Notes: generated by a model from the sequence alone, not told the origin. Shown: positions 33,771 to 46,489, numbered from the stretch's first letter. The stretch: DNA of 64,000 bases from Cordilura impudica (GCA_963682025.1 OY821518.1:36975059-37039058), one strand, 5' to 3'. Numbers and translations: made by a program.

Positions 33771-34525
33771 ATCGATATTACAAATAATATTATTTTTGAA
33801 TAAAAAAGTGGTACTTAAAAATTTGCCAACTTTGTTTTTAATAATTTCGCGCATAGTAATAAAATTATGTATATTTTTACGAAATCACTATTGTGTGTTC
33901 TATATTGGAAGATAACACATTTGTTAAAAAAGATACAATAAAAAAAATAGATAAACGCAAAAGAAGATATTTTTTTAGTGATGCCAAAACAGTGGAAACT
34001 TTTAAATTTCTTTTAAATATTTATAGATTCTGTTGGTTTCTTTCAATTATTATAAAATAAGGGCAAGAATAAAGTTTTACGAAACAAACCAGAATAATAG
34101 ATGATTTTAACGATGGTCGCAGGCAAAAGAATATTTGTGAGAAATATTCTATGAATAAAGCCATAAAAGCGTCTGGCTAGCATTAATCTAAAGAATGCAT
34201 GAACTGGAATTAGTATACTATTGGCGAATAGTGTTGTCTAGAAAATTATATATTTGAATGGCCATAAAACGGCTCAACGATTCGGGAGTCTTACTGAAAT
34301 AAAATAATACAGTCGTTCAGTATATGAATCATCCACCCTCCAAGATCATGACCATCATTTTATTCCACTGTGTTATTGTATAGTAAAGGTTTTCATTGTT
34401 TTGTCAACAGCATAAAAATGTTAATTGTTTCTGAAGTTATGTTAATATTTCTTCTTTGTTAAATAAATAAAACATACAAATGTGTAAATTAATAAAAGAG
34501 TCCAAGTCGTCAAAAATACTGAATC
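33771..34525. other. intronic sequence, nothing recognised
   Basis: No supportable feature. An open frame reaching 33915 is mostly HINE sequence. Confidence 0.4.
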
Positions 34526-35553
34526 CAAATCTGCACTTGGTTGTTCTATCACCTCGACTTTTCACGATATACCGTTATGTCCAAAATTAAGGCACTTCCA
34601 CTACATACATTGGAACAACTTGAACACAGTTCATCATATTCTGTTAAAAAAATTCAACAATATTACCTTTAAGCCGTGCTTACATTGGTTTTAAATTTGC
34701 CCAGCAGTGTCAGAGATATCGTGGAAGTTTTGAAAAATAGAATAATTTTCAAAAAAAAAAAAAAATTTTGTTTTATTAAAAATCATAAAAATTAAAATGC
34801 GGCACAGATCATAGGTTTGATCTAAAATCGTTTAGTTAAACATATTTCGAATGAAATGAGCTTTATTTCATTGTAATCGCTGCACAACTTTTGATTTTGT
34901 TCACAATTTACTGAGAAAACTCAATTGATAAAAATCGCGACTTCCACACAAAAATAACATTTTTAAATATGTGTGTGTTTGCTGCTGTTCTATTTATGCA
35001 ATAAGTGGGTTATTGTAATTGGTTTTAGGCCTTTGATTTCAGATATTAAGTCACATAATTTTAAATTTATCAATAAAAAAGGATTTTAATGGAAAATAAA
35101 AATTTTTCGAAAAATTTTCTTTTATGAAATTTGCTTAATTATCTTGTTTAGAGGGTATATTGTTTTTTTGTTCCAGCAATAGTCTGCCATCATATGGATA
35201 TCCGAATGACACTGGTACCGCTCCTCTTTAGTACAAATATCTTGATAGAAATGTTCACGTGAAAATAATAAGACTTTACACTTTTTCCAGTTTTGGAATG
35301 ATTTTTAAATATACAAAATTTAATTTTTTTTTTACTTACACCACCATTACTCAGCCATTTTTTTGTTGTTTTTTTGTAAATTTTATGGTTTTCCAAAGGT
35401 AACATTTACGTCCTAAAAAAAAAACAAATTTGAAAATCACCAAAAATGGTGAACCGTTTCAAGTTATTCCAATATATGTAGTGGAAGTGGAGTTTGGACA
35501 TAACGGTATATCGCGAAAAGTCGAGCTTATAGAAAAAACCAAGTGCAGATTTG
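34526..35553. mobile_element. non-autonomous element with ~108-bp inverted ends
   Basis: The left arm CAAATCTGCACTTGGTT... through gatataccgttatgtccaaa and cttccactacata has its reverse complement at 35447-35553. The interior has no coding content beyond short frames. Target duplication not visible. Superfamily unknown. Confidence 0.8.
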
Positions 35554-35576
35554 AATTGCAATAAAGTTCCAGTTAA

Positions 35577-36123
35577 AGGCCTGTACGCAGCTTGCTAAGG
35601 AATCAAAAACTTCATATAAAAAAACGCTTCAGAAATGCTTAAGGAATTTTTCTGTCAAAAAATTTCTGTTGATAGTCCGCAGCTTTATAAAAAAGTAGTA
35701 TTGTTTTTACTACTTTTTTTTGACGTAAATGAAGTTAGGCAACCCAGGCTTTGAGCAGGAATATCAAATTTTTCGTTCTTTCTGAAAGGAATTTTGACAG
35801 AAGAGGTAAGCATAAACAAAATGTAATATGCTAAAAAAAATAAAAGTTATTTTTCAGTTGCAAACCTGGGAAAAACGAACAAAATTCGGCAAAAAAAAAC
35901 AAGAAGCGGATGGGTAATTTTGATACTGAGCTTAAAAAGCGTTTAGCAGGCCAAATAAAGCAGAACCGAAGAATTGATTTGTTTTCAATTTCACAATTCT
36001 TAATAATTGACAGAAAACAGCTGATTTCTAGCGTTGCACTGAAAGGTACTTTTGTGCTTTTTTTTCTTTAAGAAATATATGAAAATTTTCTGTTAAGATT
36101 CCTTAACAAGCTGCGTACAGCTC
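35577..36123. mobile_element. MITE with TTAA target duplication (547 bp)
   Basis: TTAA at 35573-35576 and 36124-36127. Ends AGGCCTGTACGCAGCTTGCT and, inverted, GAGCTGTACGCAGCTTGTTA, followed by AAGGAATC. TTAA duplications point to piggyBac- or Kolobok-type mobilisation. Confidence 0.83.
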
Positions 36124-36127
36124 TTAA

Positions 36128-36639
36128 CATCAAAATAGTTCAATTTTGTTCCCTTGAGTTATCCCAGAGGTATGCATTTTAAATTCCTTCCGCTGGACCC
36201 AATAGTTAATGAAGAATGTTATTTGAGAGGTATGCATTGTCTGCCTGAAAGTATTCTCAAAAAATGGTCATAATTATTTACAAACAACTATTGGTTTTGG
36301 TCTTATGTTAGCTCTTTGAGACCATTTCGCATAAAAGCTGACCCCGAAGTGCTGCGCATTTGGAAGGCCATCCTGAAATCAACTTTGACAACTAAAGCGA
36401 TAGTTGGCAAAAATGTTAACATAATTGTATAAGTCTATAAAATTTATTCAGAAGAATAAAAAAGTATTTTCTTATAATAATAATAGTCACCCCTTCATTT
36501 GAAAATAGTAGTACTGCCCAAATAACATTTCGTTAACTTTTAATATAAAATATATCAAAAGTTGGCTAAGTAGAAATAATATTTAAAAAAAAAAACCCGA
36601 CACAGCTTTCAAGATACGAGAGCGGTTGCAGAATAACCC
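36128..36639. other. intronic sequence
   Basis: Direct pair 'gagaggtatgcattgt/cagaggtatgcatttt' at 36169 and 36228. Otherwise nothing recognised. Confidence 0.4.
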
Positions 36640-37390
36640 GACTTGACGAAAAAAACCAGAAGAATTTGGAAAAAATGTCTTTATTTCTTAACATAATCTC
36701 TGATTAATATTTTTATATTCAATAGCTACGATACCCTGTTTATAGCAAGAAGTGTCTGGCTCCTCAAAGTAGCCAAAAACAGCAACTTCACCTTTTAATA
36801 CCGAGCCATTTTTTCAAGTTTAAAAATAGAAAATAATCCGAAGGAGCTAAATCTGGTTAATAAGGTGCGTGGTGATGCAAATTTGATCTTTACTTAATTG
36901 ATTTTGAATATCGCAATAGCGGATTTCTTAACTTGTGCATTGCTTTGATATATTAACAATTTTGTTTCGCTAAACGCGGACTTTTTTCCTTAAAATGCTG
37001 CAATAAGTTATTTTTTTCCTTATGGAAGATAATCATCGTAGACTGTTTTTCCGTTTTGTAGATAAACAATAAAAAATTATCCCTCGTTAGCTCACGCACC
37101 TTCAGTCGGTGACAATCCAATACCATTTTGTGGATTTTCTTAACCATTTCTGGCATGGCCACCGCCATTTGTCGTTCACTACGATGTTCGTTTTGGCCTC
37201 GTTCAAACTCCTCCACCCAATATTTTATAGGTGAAAACGAAGGCGTAGAATCAAATTCACTGAAATCATTTACTTTGATGGTTCTAAAAAGTATAGTAAC
37301 CAACGTGGTGCTTTGAAACTTAAAACATTGTTTTACAAGGTTGCCACTTTTCATCAAAGTAATTTTCTGTACAAACTGTTCAAAATTCTA
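36640..37390 (-). pseudogene. internally deleted mariner transposase remnant
   Basis: The N-terminal helix-turn-helix region is at 37080-37360: P-S-F-S-P-I-K-Y-W-V-E-E-F-E-R-G, then P-E-M-V-K-K-I-H-K-M-V-L and L-K-V-R-E-L. The frame then jumps, by deletion, to a middle block around 36960-37080 with K-N-N-L-L-Q-H-F-K-E-K-S-P-R-L-A-K. At 36650-36920 the C-terminal end follows: H-H-A-P-Y, P-D-L-A-P-S-D-Y-F-L-F, L-K-K-W-L-G, then E-V-A-V-F-G-Y-F-E-E-P-D. The P-D-L-A-P-S-D motif marks mariner (DD34D-type). The second catalytic block is lost. Confidence 0.75.
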
Positions 37391-38370
37391 AAATTCCAAG
37401 ATGCTGTAGTGGGTCGAAATCTAAAAGATACTAAACTAAAACTTTAAAAATATTTATTTTTGCAAGAATTAGAAATTTCTTATATTTTTCTGACAAAATA
37501 CTTGGAGGGAGCTAAAGATCCTTTCAGTTTTTCTTTTAGTTTTCTCTTACTTAGCTGCTCAATGAGCATGATTCAAAGGATATTACAATATCAAATTCGA
37601 AAAAAACCCTTTACGAACCTCACTAATTCACATACAAATATACAAACATATTTGTATTGGTGATTAAAGTGGTAGAGTTGTTGATGTTTAAGTGTACGCT
37701 ACTTCGAGTGTACACAATAAATTTAAATCTTTGTTTTGTTTCCACTGATGTTGCTCAAGCAATGCCTTTACACAATTAGGACAATGGAAATGTTTGTTGT
37801 TTGTATAGATATAGCCACAAGTTTTCCATGTAAACCTTAACCAGTACCATGCATCCTATTTCTACCGAAATTTACGTTAAATACGCTTAGTACAATTGTA
37901 TGATTGTTGACTTTTCTATTGAGCAAAAGTAGATCACGTGTAGTAACAAAGCGTTAAATAAAGAAAAGATAAAGAACATTTTAAATTACACAAACACAAT
38001 TACATATGAGGGTCTTAAAGCACAAGGGTTTGATAATGAGAATAAACTGTTTAAAGTTAAATTTCGATGAAAAATATTAGGTGCTATCTGGAATATTACT
38101 TTTAAATTAATAGAGATTCTGAGAAATATTTTAATCTAACCAGATAAAAAATACCATCTTTTACATATAAAAATACATAAAAATTTCCTTTAAAGTAAGA
38201 AAAGTCGCACTTAGACCCCTTGTACTTTTTTAATTTCTAAGTAAATAAACTTGTTCCTCAGGAGAATTTTTGTCATACGGGTACATAATAAGAAAACCAC
38301 ACAGACAACATTTTTTAAATAGCAATTTATTAGGAAAAGCCTTTATGTTTCTTTGATACATCTTTAATTC
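37391..38370. other. intronic sequence, nothing recognised
   Basis: No supportable feature. Confidence 0.45.
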
Positions 38371-38660
38371 CACATAATCAGATTCCATGATATTCTTTCT
38401 GGAATTTCTTCCATTTTATCGTGAAGAAATGCTTTGAACCATCATGGTAATTATGGTCGTATATAGCAAAGAATATCCTGAAGGTTATTCAATTTCTCGA
38501 AATTTTGACGCTGTTTTTTGAAGGAAGTTGTGGGAGTAACTGCACGGCTCGGCCAATAAGTTATTATTTTTCCTTTTTGAAGATAATCGCCGTTCATTGT
38601 TTTTCCGTTTTCTAAATAATCAATAAAAATTACCCTTGCGCATCCTAAAAATTAGAAGCC
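38371..38660 (-). pseudogene. second mariner remnant
   Basis: On minus near 38560-38650: I-F-I-D-Y-L-E-N-G-K-T-M-N-G-D-Y-L-Q-K-G-K. This is homologous to the equivalent stretch of the remnant at 36960-37080 (shared 'tgtttttccgtttt' and 'aataagtta' blocks). The rest is not alignable by eye. Confidence 0.55.
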
Positions 38661-38772
38661 CAAAATTTGGCCACAATTCTCCTACTTTAGCTACTGTTTT
38701 GAATATTTAATTGTGCCATGTTTGAAGTTTGCTTATTTTGATATTGGTTTTCTTAGCTTTTCAGCTATATGA

Positions 38773-39372
38773 TAGGTTAGGTTAGGTTGAAAGTGGCTGG
38801 TAAACCAAAGGAAAAGCACACTTAGGCTCTGGGGTCCATTGTGATACCACGGGACGAATAGGTGTTCCCCTCAGTCCCCACCGTAGAACCAGTTTGAGCT
38901 CCTGATGAAGCCCCTGATATGTGAAATGTCAGAGAGATCGCGAAGAAACGGCAATCCCAATGTTCGAAGTCTCGTTGTGGAGAGCGCCGGGCAGTAGCAA
39001 AAGAAGTGTTCTATGCTCTCCACCTCCTCCACATCCATGCAGCTACGACAGAAGTCATTTGACGAGACTCTGAGGCATTCAGCGTGTCTCCTTATGAGGC
39101 AGTGCTCAATGATAACAGCAACTACTTTTGAAATCTCCCCACGGGGGGTGATAGTAGCGCGCTAGTGCGCTTATGATTTAGAGCCGGCCAGATCTCTCTC
39201 GTGATCCTGCACGTTGATCCATTAGCCCATCTATTGTCAGTTATGTCGGCGGTGTGACCCCGAAGTTCCAGCTTGCAAGATTCCAGGGTATACCAACACA
39301 TTCCAAGTCCGCTGGATCCCGTAAGGTAGTGCCCTGTCTTGCCAACTCGTCAGCAACTAACTTTTCAGCTAT
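38773..39372 (-). pseudogene. LINE 3' end with RNase H tail and zinc motif
   Basis: On minus: L-A-D-E-L-A-R-Q-G-T-T-L-R (end of RNase H), L-E-C-V-G-I-P-W, N-R-W-A-N-G-S-T-C-R, then in another frame C-R-S-C-M-D-V-E-E-V-E-S-I-E-H with C-Y-C-P-A-L-S, the usual cysteine motif after RNase H. It ends in a 3' tail of (CCTAA)-like repeats (taggttaggttaggtt on +, 38773-38790). Several frameshifts. I/R1/LOA-type group, clade not resolved. GC content is above that of its surroundings. Confidence 0.75.
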
Positions 39373-39479
39373 AACTCAAACACAATTGATAATTTCCTAT
39401 TACATTCTTGAGCAAAATTATAGCCAAGGCTTAAATAAATAATTATTATCGATATCATAATCATCTTCATTACATAGCG

Positions 39480-41830
39480 TTGCAGCTCAGGGTGAGATTC
39501 AGCTTGTTCGATAATTATTTTCCTTTCTTCTCTATGTAGAGCTTTTTGTTGTCAGTTTCGAATATGCATTATCCTTAGATCGTATTCTGCATAGTCCTTC
39601 CATCTAGTTCGCGGGCGTCCTCTTCGTCTAGTGTTTCTGATTTCATAGTTTAACAACGAATTTTGCGACCTGCCCATCCAAAACGTTGAGCCTTTATGAA
39701 TTTGACTATGTTCTCTCCTTCACTTAGCTCGTAATTATTTCTTCGGGCATATCTTGCACTGGCCAAATATATTGTGTAGGATTTTACGCTCAAAGATTCT
39801 TAGACGCTGTTATTCATTTACTGCATGTCTTCAGTATTAATTTAAATGAAAACATTTTCTTTTGCCCGAAGTACCCCCTATTGGCTGCCGATAGGTGATC
39901 ACTTATACATGATCCTTAACCGTGTAGTATAGCATTCGATTGAGTACTACTGTTGAAAGTAAGTTTCCTTGTTTTACTCCACTGTTTATCTGGAAGGCGC
40001 CAGTTGCTTTCTGTTGGATTAAGACCTTAGCGGAAGCATTGACTACAGTTTTGCAGGTAAGTCTTGTGAGTTTTGAGGATATTCATAAATTGGAAAAAGC
40101 TTGGGGTATTACATTTCAATCGATGAAGTCAAACGCTTACTATAAAAAAGTAGATGTATGTCGATACCACAATCATAGCATTTTTCGCAGTTGTGTTTTA
40201 AGAGAAATATTTGATCAACTGTGCATCTGCCAGGTCTGAACCCTCTCTGATTATTCATTCGGAAATGATATTCGTGAATATTTTGTTACAGACGTCTAAA
40301 AGTGTTATTCCTCTATAGTTGCCGCATATGCCCCTATCACCGTTCTTATATATTTGCACTATGACCACCACGATGTAGCAATTTGCTCTTGATGCCACAT
40401 ATTGCTTGTTAGTTTGTGAAGAACCTCGATGCCATCGTCACTCAGGAGCTCAGACGTCATCCCAACTTCTCCAGGCGCCTTGTTATTTTTCATATTATTA
40501 ATTTTTTTTTTTACAATATCATTTCGGTTTGGCGGTGGTATGTTTTCTTCATTATCGTCTATAATGGCTCGCATATATGTATCAGCCGGACCCTTGTTAT
40601 ATAGTTCTCTAAACTATTCCTTCTATCGTTCCACAATTTCTTTCTCCTCGGTAAGCATTGCACCGCTTTTGTCTTTACTTGCATTGGCGTTGATTTGAAA
40701 ATATTTCGCTTGCTGTCGGAAGTTTCTATAGAATTCTCTACTGTTATGATTGGAGAAATCATTGTTTATGTCCTCTTTTCTTGCCTTGAGGGCGTCTCTC
40801 TTTTTCCCGCATATTTCTGTTATCATTTGTATTATGATTCATCATTTTTTCACGGTCCTAATTTTTTAGTTTTATTGCCTCTTCATACTCGCCATCAAAC
40901 CATTCTTAATTTTTGCTGCTGTTCTTATTGCAGTCTGTAGACATTTCCAATCGGCTTCAATGATCATAGTTCTGGGTATATTCATTAGTTTCGCTGATAA
41001 TCTGAATCGAAATATGGATGCTGTATTAAGTTCATTAAGGTTGTCGGTATCCTATTTTCGTTTCATCATTTCACGCGTTGAGATTTTCTGGTGCAGTTGT
41101 ACTTTTACCAGGTAGTGATCATTTTATATATTCCCACTTATGCACTATTGGATCTATTATTGATGTCATTCCACGTTTAGATATTAGAGCTTGATCAATT
41201 TCGTTTGTATTGCTCATTCCTGGTATCTTCCACGTGCCCTTGGGTATTCTTTTATGGGGGCAGTTTGTAATGCTGATCCATAGATTTATCGCTTGTGCAA
41301 ACTGACACAGTCTAAGGTTATTTCCTGATCTCGTTGTGTGTAGCGAATGATTACCTGTGACCTTTCTATTGAATTCTTCCGTGCCGATCTTAGCATTGAA
41401 GTCATCTAGAATAAGAAGAGTATAGTATACCGCAGTGGTATGACAGATATTCACAAGATTGACAGATATTCATCCGCTTCCTCTGTTGTGGCATATGCTG
41501 ATATGAGTGTGAAGTTGTTGAATTTTTCTTTGATGCGAAATTTGCACATTCTATCGTCATAGGGAGTAAAACCGAGTACTGCTAATCTATATTTCTTTGA
41601 AAGCAAGAAACCTATTCAATTTCTCCCAGTTCTTCCAGTTGTCCACTATAATTTAAACTAAAATAACTCTTCTTTAAGTCCCCGCTACCTACCCAGGGTA
41701 GTTCTTGATTTACCAGTATGTTCACGTGTAGATATTTCATTTGCCGTGCATCTTCTTTCATTAAGCCTCTTCTTAGTATAGCTCTTATAGTCCATGTTCC
41801 GGTAATCAAATCATTATTCCGTTTTCGTTA
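39480..41830 (-). pseudogene. RTE-like LINE, decayed
   Basis: Minus strand, in order. Endonuclease start: I-T-G-T-W-T-I-R-A-I-L-R-R, V-N-Q-E-L-P-W-V-G-S-G (41612-41809). Then L-I-L-D-D-F-N-A-K-I-G with H-S-L-H-T-T-R-S-G-N-N and P-H-K-R-I-P-K-G-T-W (41119-41454). RT part at 40359-40574: K-I-N-N-M-K-N-N-K-A-P-G-E-V-G-M-T-S-E-L-L. Then N-Y-R-G-I-T-L-L-D-V-C-N-K-I and G-V-K-Q-G-N-L-L-S-T (40000-40350). C-terminus near 39583-39622: D-E-E-D-A-R-E-L-D-G-R-T in the place of the usual G-R-P-R-x-R-W. Many stops and frameshifts. Small terminal parts missing. Confidence 0.8.
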
Positions 41831-42934
41831 CATGGGTTTGTAACGGGTATTCGGGTCATTTCTTTCTATATTTCGAACGCTCTGGACTGAGGCTGCAGCT
41901 CTCGTTTCAAGGCTGCCTCTAACATGAGTAACAGACATGTGTAATATAACAATGTAAAGAAGAGGAAAAAATGCTGATCTATGCTTGGTTTCATATCAAA
42001 AATATCGCTGATACATATACACTTCTTCTACTTTACTAGAACATAATAATCGCACGACCTGAATGTTACGTTATTTATAAAGTTTATTTTTTAAAAAGGA
42101 GGAAAAATTTAATTTTTTTAAGATTTCCTTCGATAAAAATAGTCCAACTTGATGTGCTGAAGTTATTTGCTGTATTATAATTATAACATTACTAACCAGC
42201 AGTTATAATTATTGATTTTAAGATACAAGTGGAGGGTATCCAAAATTCGGCACAGCCAACTTTAACTCTCTTTATTTAAATTTTTGTATTTCAAGATAAA
42301 TTTAGAACCGAAAGTAAGCTGGTTAATTATTACTTAACGATTAATAATCGGTTTAAAAATAATTTCCATTTCTAATTTATTACGACGTCCTACAAATAAA
42401 AGTTTGCCTCACCTTGATTGTTATTTGTATTATTTTTGTTTTACTGGCTGAGCAACCTAAACGTTATTATTGTCTATTCAAAACTAAAAATAAAATAAAG
42501 CTCTTAAAAACCAAATTATACAACTTTTGTGCAATTTTCGTTTGTGTTGTGATAAGGCCACAGCAGGACCCCTCACTAAGTGTTTGCATTTTCAAACACA
42601 TTTATTTAAAATTCCCATGAATATTCTTTGGCAAAAGTTTGTAATTGCTGTAGTAAAATATACTTACATTTTCTTTGCTTTAGCTGTTTCGTTATCTGGA
42701 CAGACTAACTCGCTAAAATAACACTAATACATTGATTTGTAAATATTCTTCAAATCGGTCCGGTTAACCTAAACAAAAACATATAAAATGTAATTAAAAA
42801 CCAAATATCTCAAACGTTACAAAAGGCTTAGAAGAATCTTTAAATACAATTAAATAAACAGCATCCTTATCTTTGTAACTAAGGCTATTTTCTTTTCTTT
42901 GTAGTTGTTAGGGATAAAGCATCATTATAATAAG
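41831..42934. other. intronic sequence, nothing recognised
   Basis: No supportable feature. Confidence 0.45.
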
Positions 42935-43312
42935 CAGATTCCAGCCCTCGAAATTAGAGTGCAAATTCTAAGATATTTTATTTTTTCATTAAAGAGAGAC
43001 AATAAAGGTATGCTAATCAATTACAGCCAATTCACAAATCAACACAAAAAACAAACTCATTTTTATTACAAACACATTAAGAAATTTAATAAACACACAC
43101 ATATGTAGCATACGTATTATTTTATGTATGTATTAGTAGCAACTTTAAATGCAATTTACTGAAATAAAGGAAAAAATTTTAAAATCTGTAAATCTGCAAA
43201 ACGGCTAAAAAGAAATACCTTTCAAATAATATAGCTTAGTCAAAATCAGGATAAAACGGTAAAACAAAACATCGGTCACAAGAAATCGCCTAGCCTATTA
43301 ATATTATAGATA
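42935..43312 (-). mobile_element. non-autonomous Helitron, minus strand
   Basis: Read on minus it starts TCTATAATATTAATAGGCTAGG at 43312 and ends ...ggctggaatctg at 42935; the CTAG is changed to CTTA. It carries the 'ttttgcagatttacagattt', 'acatacataa' and 'aattgattagcatacctt' blocks of the family in order. Confidence 0.78.
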
Positions 43313-43880
43313 GTAACGCTCATCATTAATTCACTGTTATGCTGATTGTGTTGTGCTATAAGTAGACGTCTAATTAAGCGTCAAATATGTACATATATTT
43401 GGTTTTCCAAATCAAAAAACGTAAAATTTCGGTAGGGAACATAAAATGGCTCAAAGCAAAATGGTCAAATTTTTATCCACATAAAGACATTTCATGGTAC
43501 TTAATGTAGGCTTTTCCATCGTTGAATGAAGAATTAAACGATAAATCGTCAATGGTTCTTCAGTTATAGCTAAAAAGCTTGAAATTTGGAACGAAGCTGA
43601 TTCTGATCGGTAGGTGAAATATTTTTTGTAGTTACAAACATCAGCACAAACTCATTACACCCTGGCCACATAGTGGCTTAGGGTGTAAATTTGAGTGTTT
43701 TTTAATAGAAGGAAAAACCTACGTGCGCTGGCTTTTTCCAACTTCTAAGTAAAAATTTTGATATTGCTAATTCCAGAAGGATTGTAGGAAAATATTTCAA
43801 AACATGCAAACATACTTAAAAGTTCTTAGTTTTGCAAGTAATTTGCGCTTATTTGGCAAAGAGTCGATAGTTTTTTGAAA
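43313..43880. other. intronic sequence, nothing recognised
   Basis: No supportable feature. Confidence 0.4.
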
Positions 43881-43889
43881 TTGTTACTA

Positions 43890-44095
43890 TTGAGACTGAT
43901 GCCTACAGCAAAGAGTGCCCGGAAAAGAGGCAACTTTCATCACTAAGACAGTACAAGAGCATGTTGTATATACTATTCAGTGGTATCGAAAAAATCTAAA
44001 TACCCAGGGAACTAATCCCACCTAACTGTCCTGAACGCAGACCCACTGCCCGATACTGGGCTTTGAGTAAAGTAATCATGAATGTCGTAAACTAA
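43890..44095 (+). pseudogene. possible Tc1-type transposase C-terminal remnant
   Basis: Q-W-Y-R-K-N-L-N-T-Q-G-T-N-P, a stop, then in another frame N-C-P-E-R-R-P-T-A-R-Y-W-A-L-S-K. This resembles the W-Y-R-x-N ... N-P-P-N-x-P-E-x-R-P-I-E-x-x-W-A end of IS630/Tc1-type transposases. Short and decayed, so tentative. Confidence 0.45.
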
Positions 44096-44334
44096 TAGAA
44101 AATAATGAAAATAATGGGATAATTAAGTTGGTAATAATTGTGATGTTAAGATAATGCTGAAATTGAGATCAACTGTCACGACAGTATCTAAAATCGATGG
44201 AAACCCATATATTTTCTACCATCCACCATACTAGTATTTAGAGGATGTATATAAGCTTGTCATTCCATTTGTAATAAAATAGTGATTCTGATATAGTGAT
44301 GTCTGTCTGTGGATATCACGATCACGCCCTCAGA

Positions 44335-45801
44335 GATTGATATTTAAAATCATAAGGGTCGGTGTTGCTGCCCTTGCATGGTGGCCGAAGGTTGAGCAAA
44401 CTAAAACAAAAGCAATCCTGAACCCATGCTATCGGCATCATGCTTAACATTACACCATTACATATTTCGATCATTGAAGATACGTGCATGAGTGCCGTAC
44501 GACTTCAGGATTTTGGTAGCATGAAGGACGGTGACCTAAAGGGTCACATGAGAGTCGCGAGGCTCTTCATCCACGACCCGTTGGCGAGAATCACGGACAG
44601 AATGTTACCAAAAAATATATTCATCAGGGAATTTGAAACCATGATATTAGAACGGAGCGCAGGACCAGTGGGACCTGGGAACCGGAGCAAGGTTCTCATG
44701 TGTGGTTCATAGATGGCTCAAAACAAACAAATGGGGATACGGGCGCGGGTATATTTGGTCCCAATTTTCAACGTGCCTTACCCATGGGTAAATACCCATC
44801 CATTTTCCAAGCGGAGGTCTTCGCTATTTTTATATGCGTGACTGAATGTCTCAGAAGAAAGACAAAAAGGGCACTCATTTATATACTATCCGACAGTCAG
44901 GCTGCACTTAAGGCAATAATGGCATACAAAGTGACGTTCAAACTGGTGTGGGAGTGCATCGAAGGGCTAAGCGAATTAGGTAGATGCAACAAATTAACTC
45001 TATGCTGGATTACGGGACATGAAGGACATGTAGGGAATGAAAAGGGCCGATTGCCTAGCCAATAGAGGGGCCCGTCATCCTTTCATCGATCCGGAACCTT
45101 TCTGTGGTGTTCCAGTGGGATACATAAAAAAAAAATGAGGGAGTGGAGAAAATCACAAATTGCCGAACACTGGGACAAAAGATAGGCCAAAAGATTCATA
45201 ACTCCATCCAGTGTTCAATCGGAAAGACTACTTACCCTTGACAAAAAGGACTTAATTGCCTTGACGGGATTCTTTACAGGACACTGCAATCTTATGCCGT
45301 TTTCTTTTCTGACAAAAAATGTCGACCTTTTTTGCCCTTTTTTCGAAAAGTGTATTTTTTTATATATTCTGAATTAAGAGCAACCTTATCTTATATATCA
45401 ATCGAAAGGTCTCAAAGTCGAGCCCTCATAAATCAAAAAAAAATTCGAGCCATTGAATATTTTTTGAATATTTTCACCCTATGACATCCAAGAGGATAAT
45501 AATCAAATTTTTTTGTATATATGAACACAGCACTTTAAGACCTTTCGATTGATAAACAAGGTTGCTCTTAATTCAGAATATATAAAAAAAATACACTTTT
45601 CTAAAAGACACACAATCTGCTATAGACACATGTAGGTTCTGCGAGCAGGAGATGGAAACAGCAGAACATATTCTCTGTGAATGTCCAAGACTAAGTGGTA
45701 GGAGAATCCTTGCACTTGGAGGATACACTGTATCCCCCCCGAACATATGGAAACTAATGCCAAATAGGGTAATTGGCTTCATAAGAAGCCTTAATCTTTA
45801 G
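44335..45801 (+). pseudogene. LINE RNase H domain and zinc tail
   Basis: Begins in the post-RT region (V-A-A-L-A-W-W-P-K-V; L-N-I-T-P-L-H). The RNase H domain follows: W-F-I-D-G-S (first D), I-F-Q-A-E-V-F-A-I (E), L-S-D-S-Q-A-A-L-K-A (D), T-G-H-E-G-H-V-G-N-E-K. A frameshift near 45050 leads to F-I-D-P-E-P-F-C-G-V-P-V-G-Y and F-F-T-G-H-C-N-L. After a ~265-bp palindromic insertion it resumes T-C-R-F-C-E-Q-E-M-E-T-A-E-H-I-L-C-E-C-P (zinc motif) and ends at I-R-S-L-N-L-stop near 45801. Retrotransposons of the I/R1/LOA group carry this RNase H. 5' truncated. Confidence 0.82.
45340..45604. mobile_element. palindromic MITE inside the LINE
   Basis: Arms aaaagtgtatttttttatat...aatcgaaaggtct (45347-45412) and their reverse complement (45535-45600) surround ~120 bp. 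It interrupts the LINE between T-G-H-C-N-L and T-C-R-F-C. Exact ends and duplication not resolved. Confidence 0.75.
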
Positions 45802-46134
45802 GACAACCATGGGCTGCACAAAAGATCAAATTGGTCACAGTGCGTATAGCCTTCATTATCTTATATCAAGGGTCGCTGCTAAAGGTCTCAAGATTTCAAT
45901 AATGTTCGTGTTATTGTTATTGTTGTGTTGGTCGTTGTTCTGCTTATTGTTGTTATGAACGTTGTGTTTGTGGCATTGGCTTTACGAGTGTGTACAGATC
46001 ATTATACTCTATGGTCGTATTAGTTTAGGCTGGCATTGCCACACTTTTTTAACGTTACAAAAAATCGCCAATATGAAAGCAATATGGATATATATTAATG
46101 TGAGTAGTTGACCAAAGAAGGGGCGATATCGGAC
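45802..46134. other. intronic sequence
   Basis: 3' flank of the LINE, with a (gttgtt)-rich stretch at 45905-45955. Nothing else. Confidence 0.4.
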
Positions 46135-46450
46135 CAATAGCCGTAGCACCTCTCATACAAAGTAAATATAAAATGTCATATATCTGGAGTACTGTAAGAG
46201 TGAGAGCTTTTGCGCAAGCCCATAAGTTATTTTTCTAATTAGTCGAACGGAGCAGTGAACGTGATCGTAGCAGTGGGCGTAGCTCCGCCCATCCAAAGTA
46301 TATATATAATATCATATAACTAGTGTAATATAAAAAGGAAATCCTCGAAACTTTGCACGAGTTCATCAGAAATTAATGTGAGTAGTCTGATAAAAATTGT
46401 GTGGGATAGGAGTAGTGGGCGTGGTACCTCCTATACAAAAATTTATGACA
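46135..46450. repeat. three diverged ~140-bp repeats
   Basis: The block 'gtgggcgtagctccgcccat' (46275) recurs as ccgtagcacctctcatacaaa (46140) and gggcgtggtacctcctatac (46418). Each is followed by an aaatata...atcatat-type stretch. Confidence 0.5.
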
Positions 46451-46489
46451 GTCTTGAAAATTTTGGCAAGTACATTAATTATCAAAAGT

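Noticed and set aside
33568..33915. 115-residue open frame
   Set aside because: The first two-thirds are a reverse-oriented HINE fragment. The rest has no recognisable content.
36290..36420. Short open stretch with A-D-P-E-V-L-R-I-W-K-A
   Set aside because: Looks coding-like but is too short, and I cannot place it in any family.
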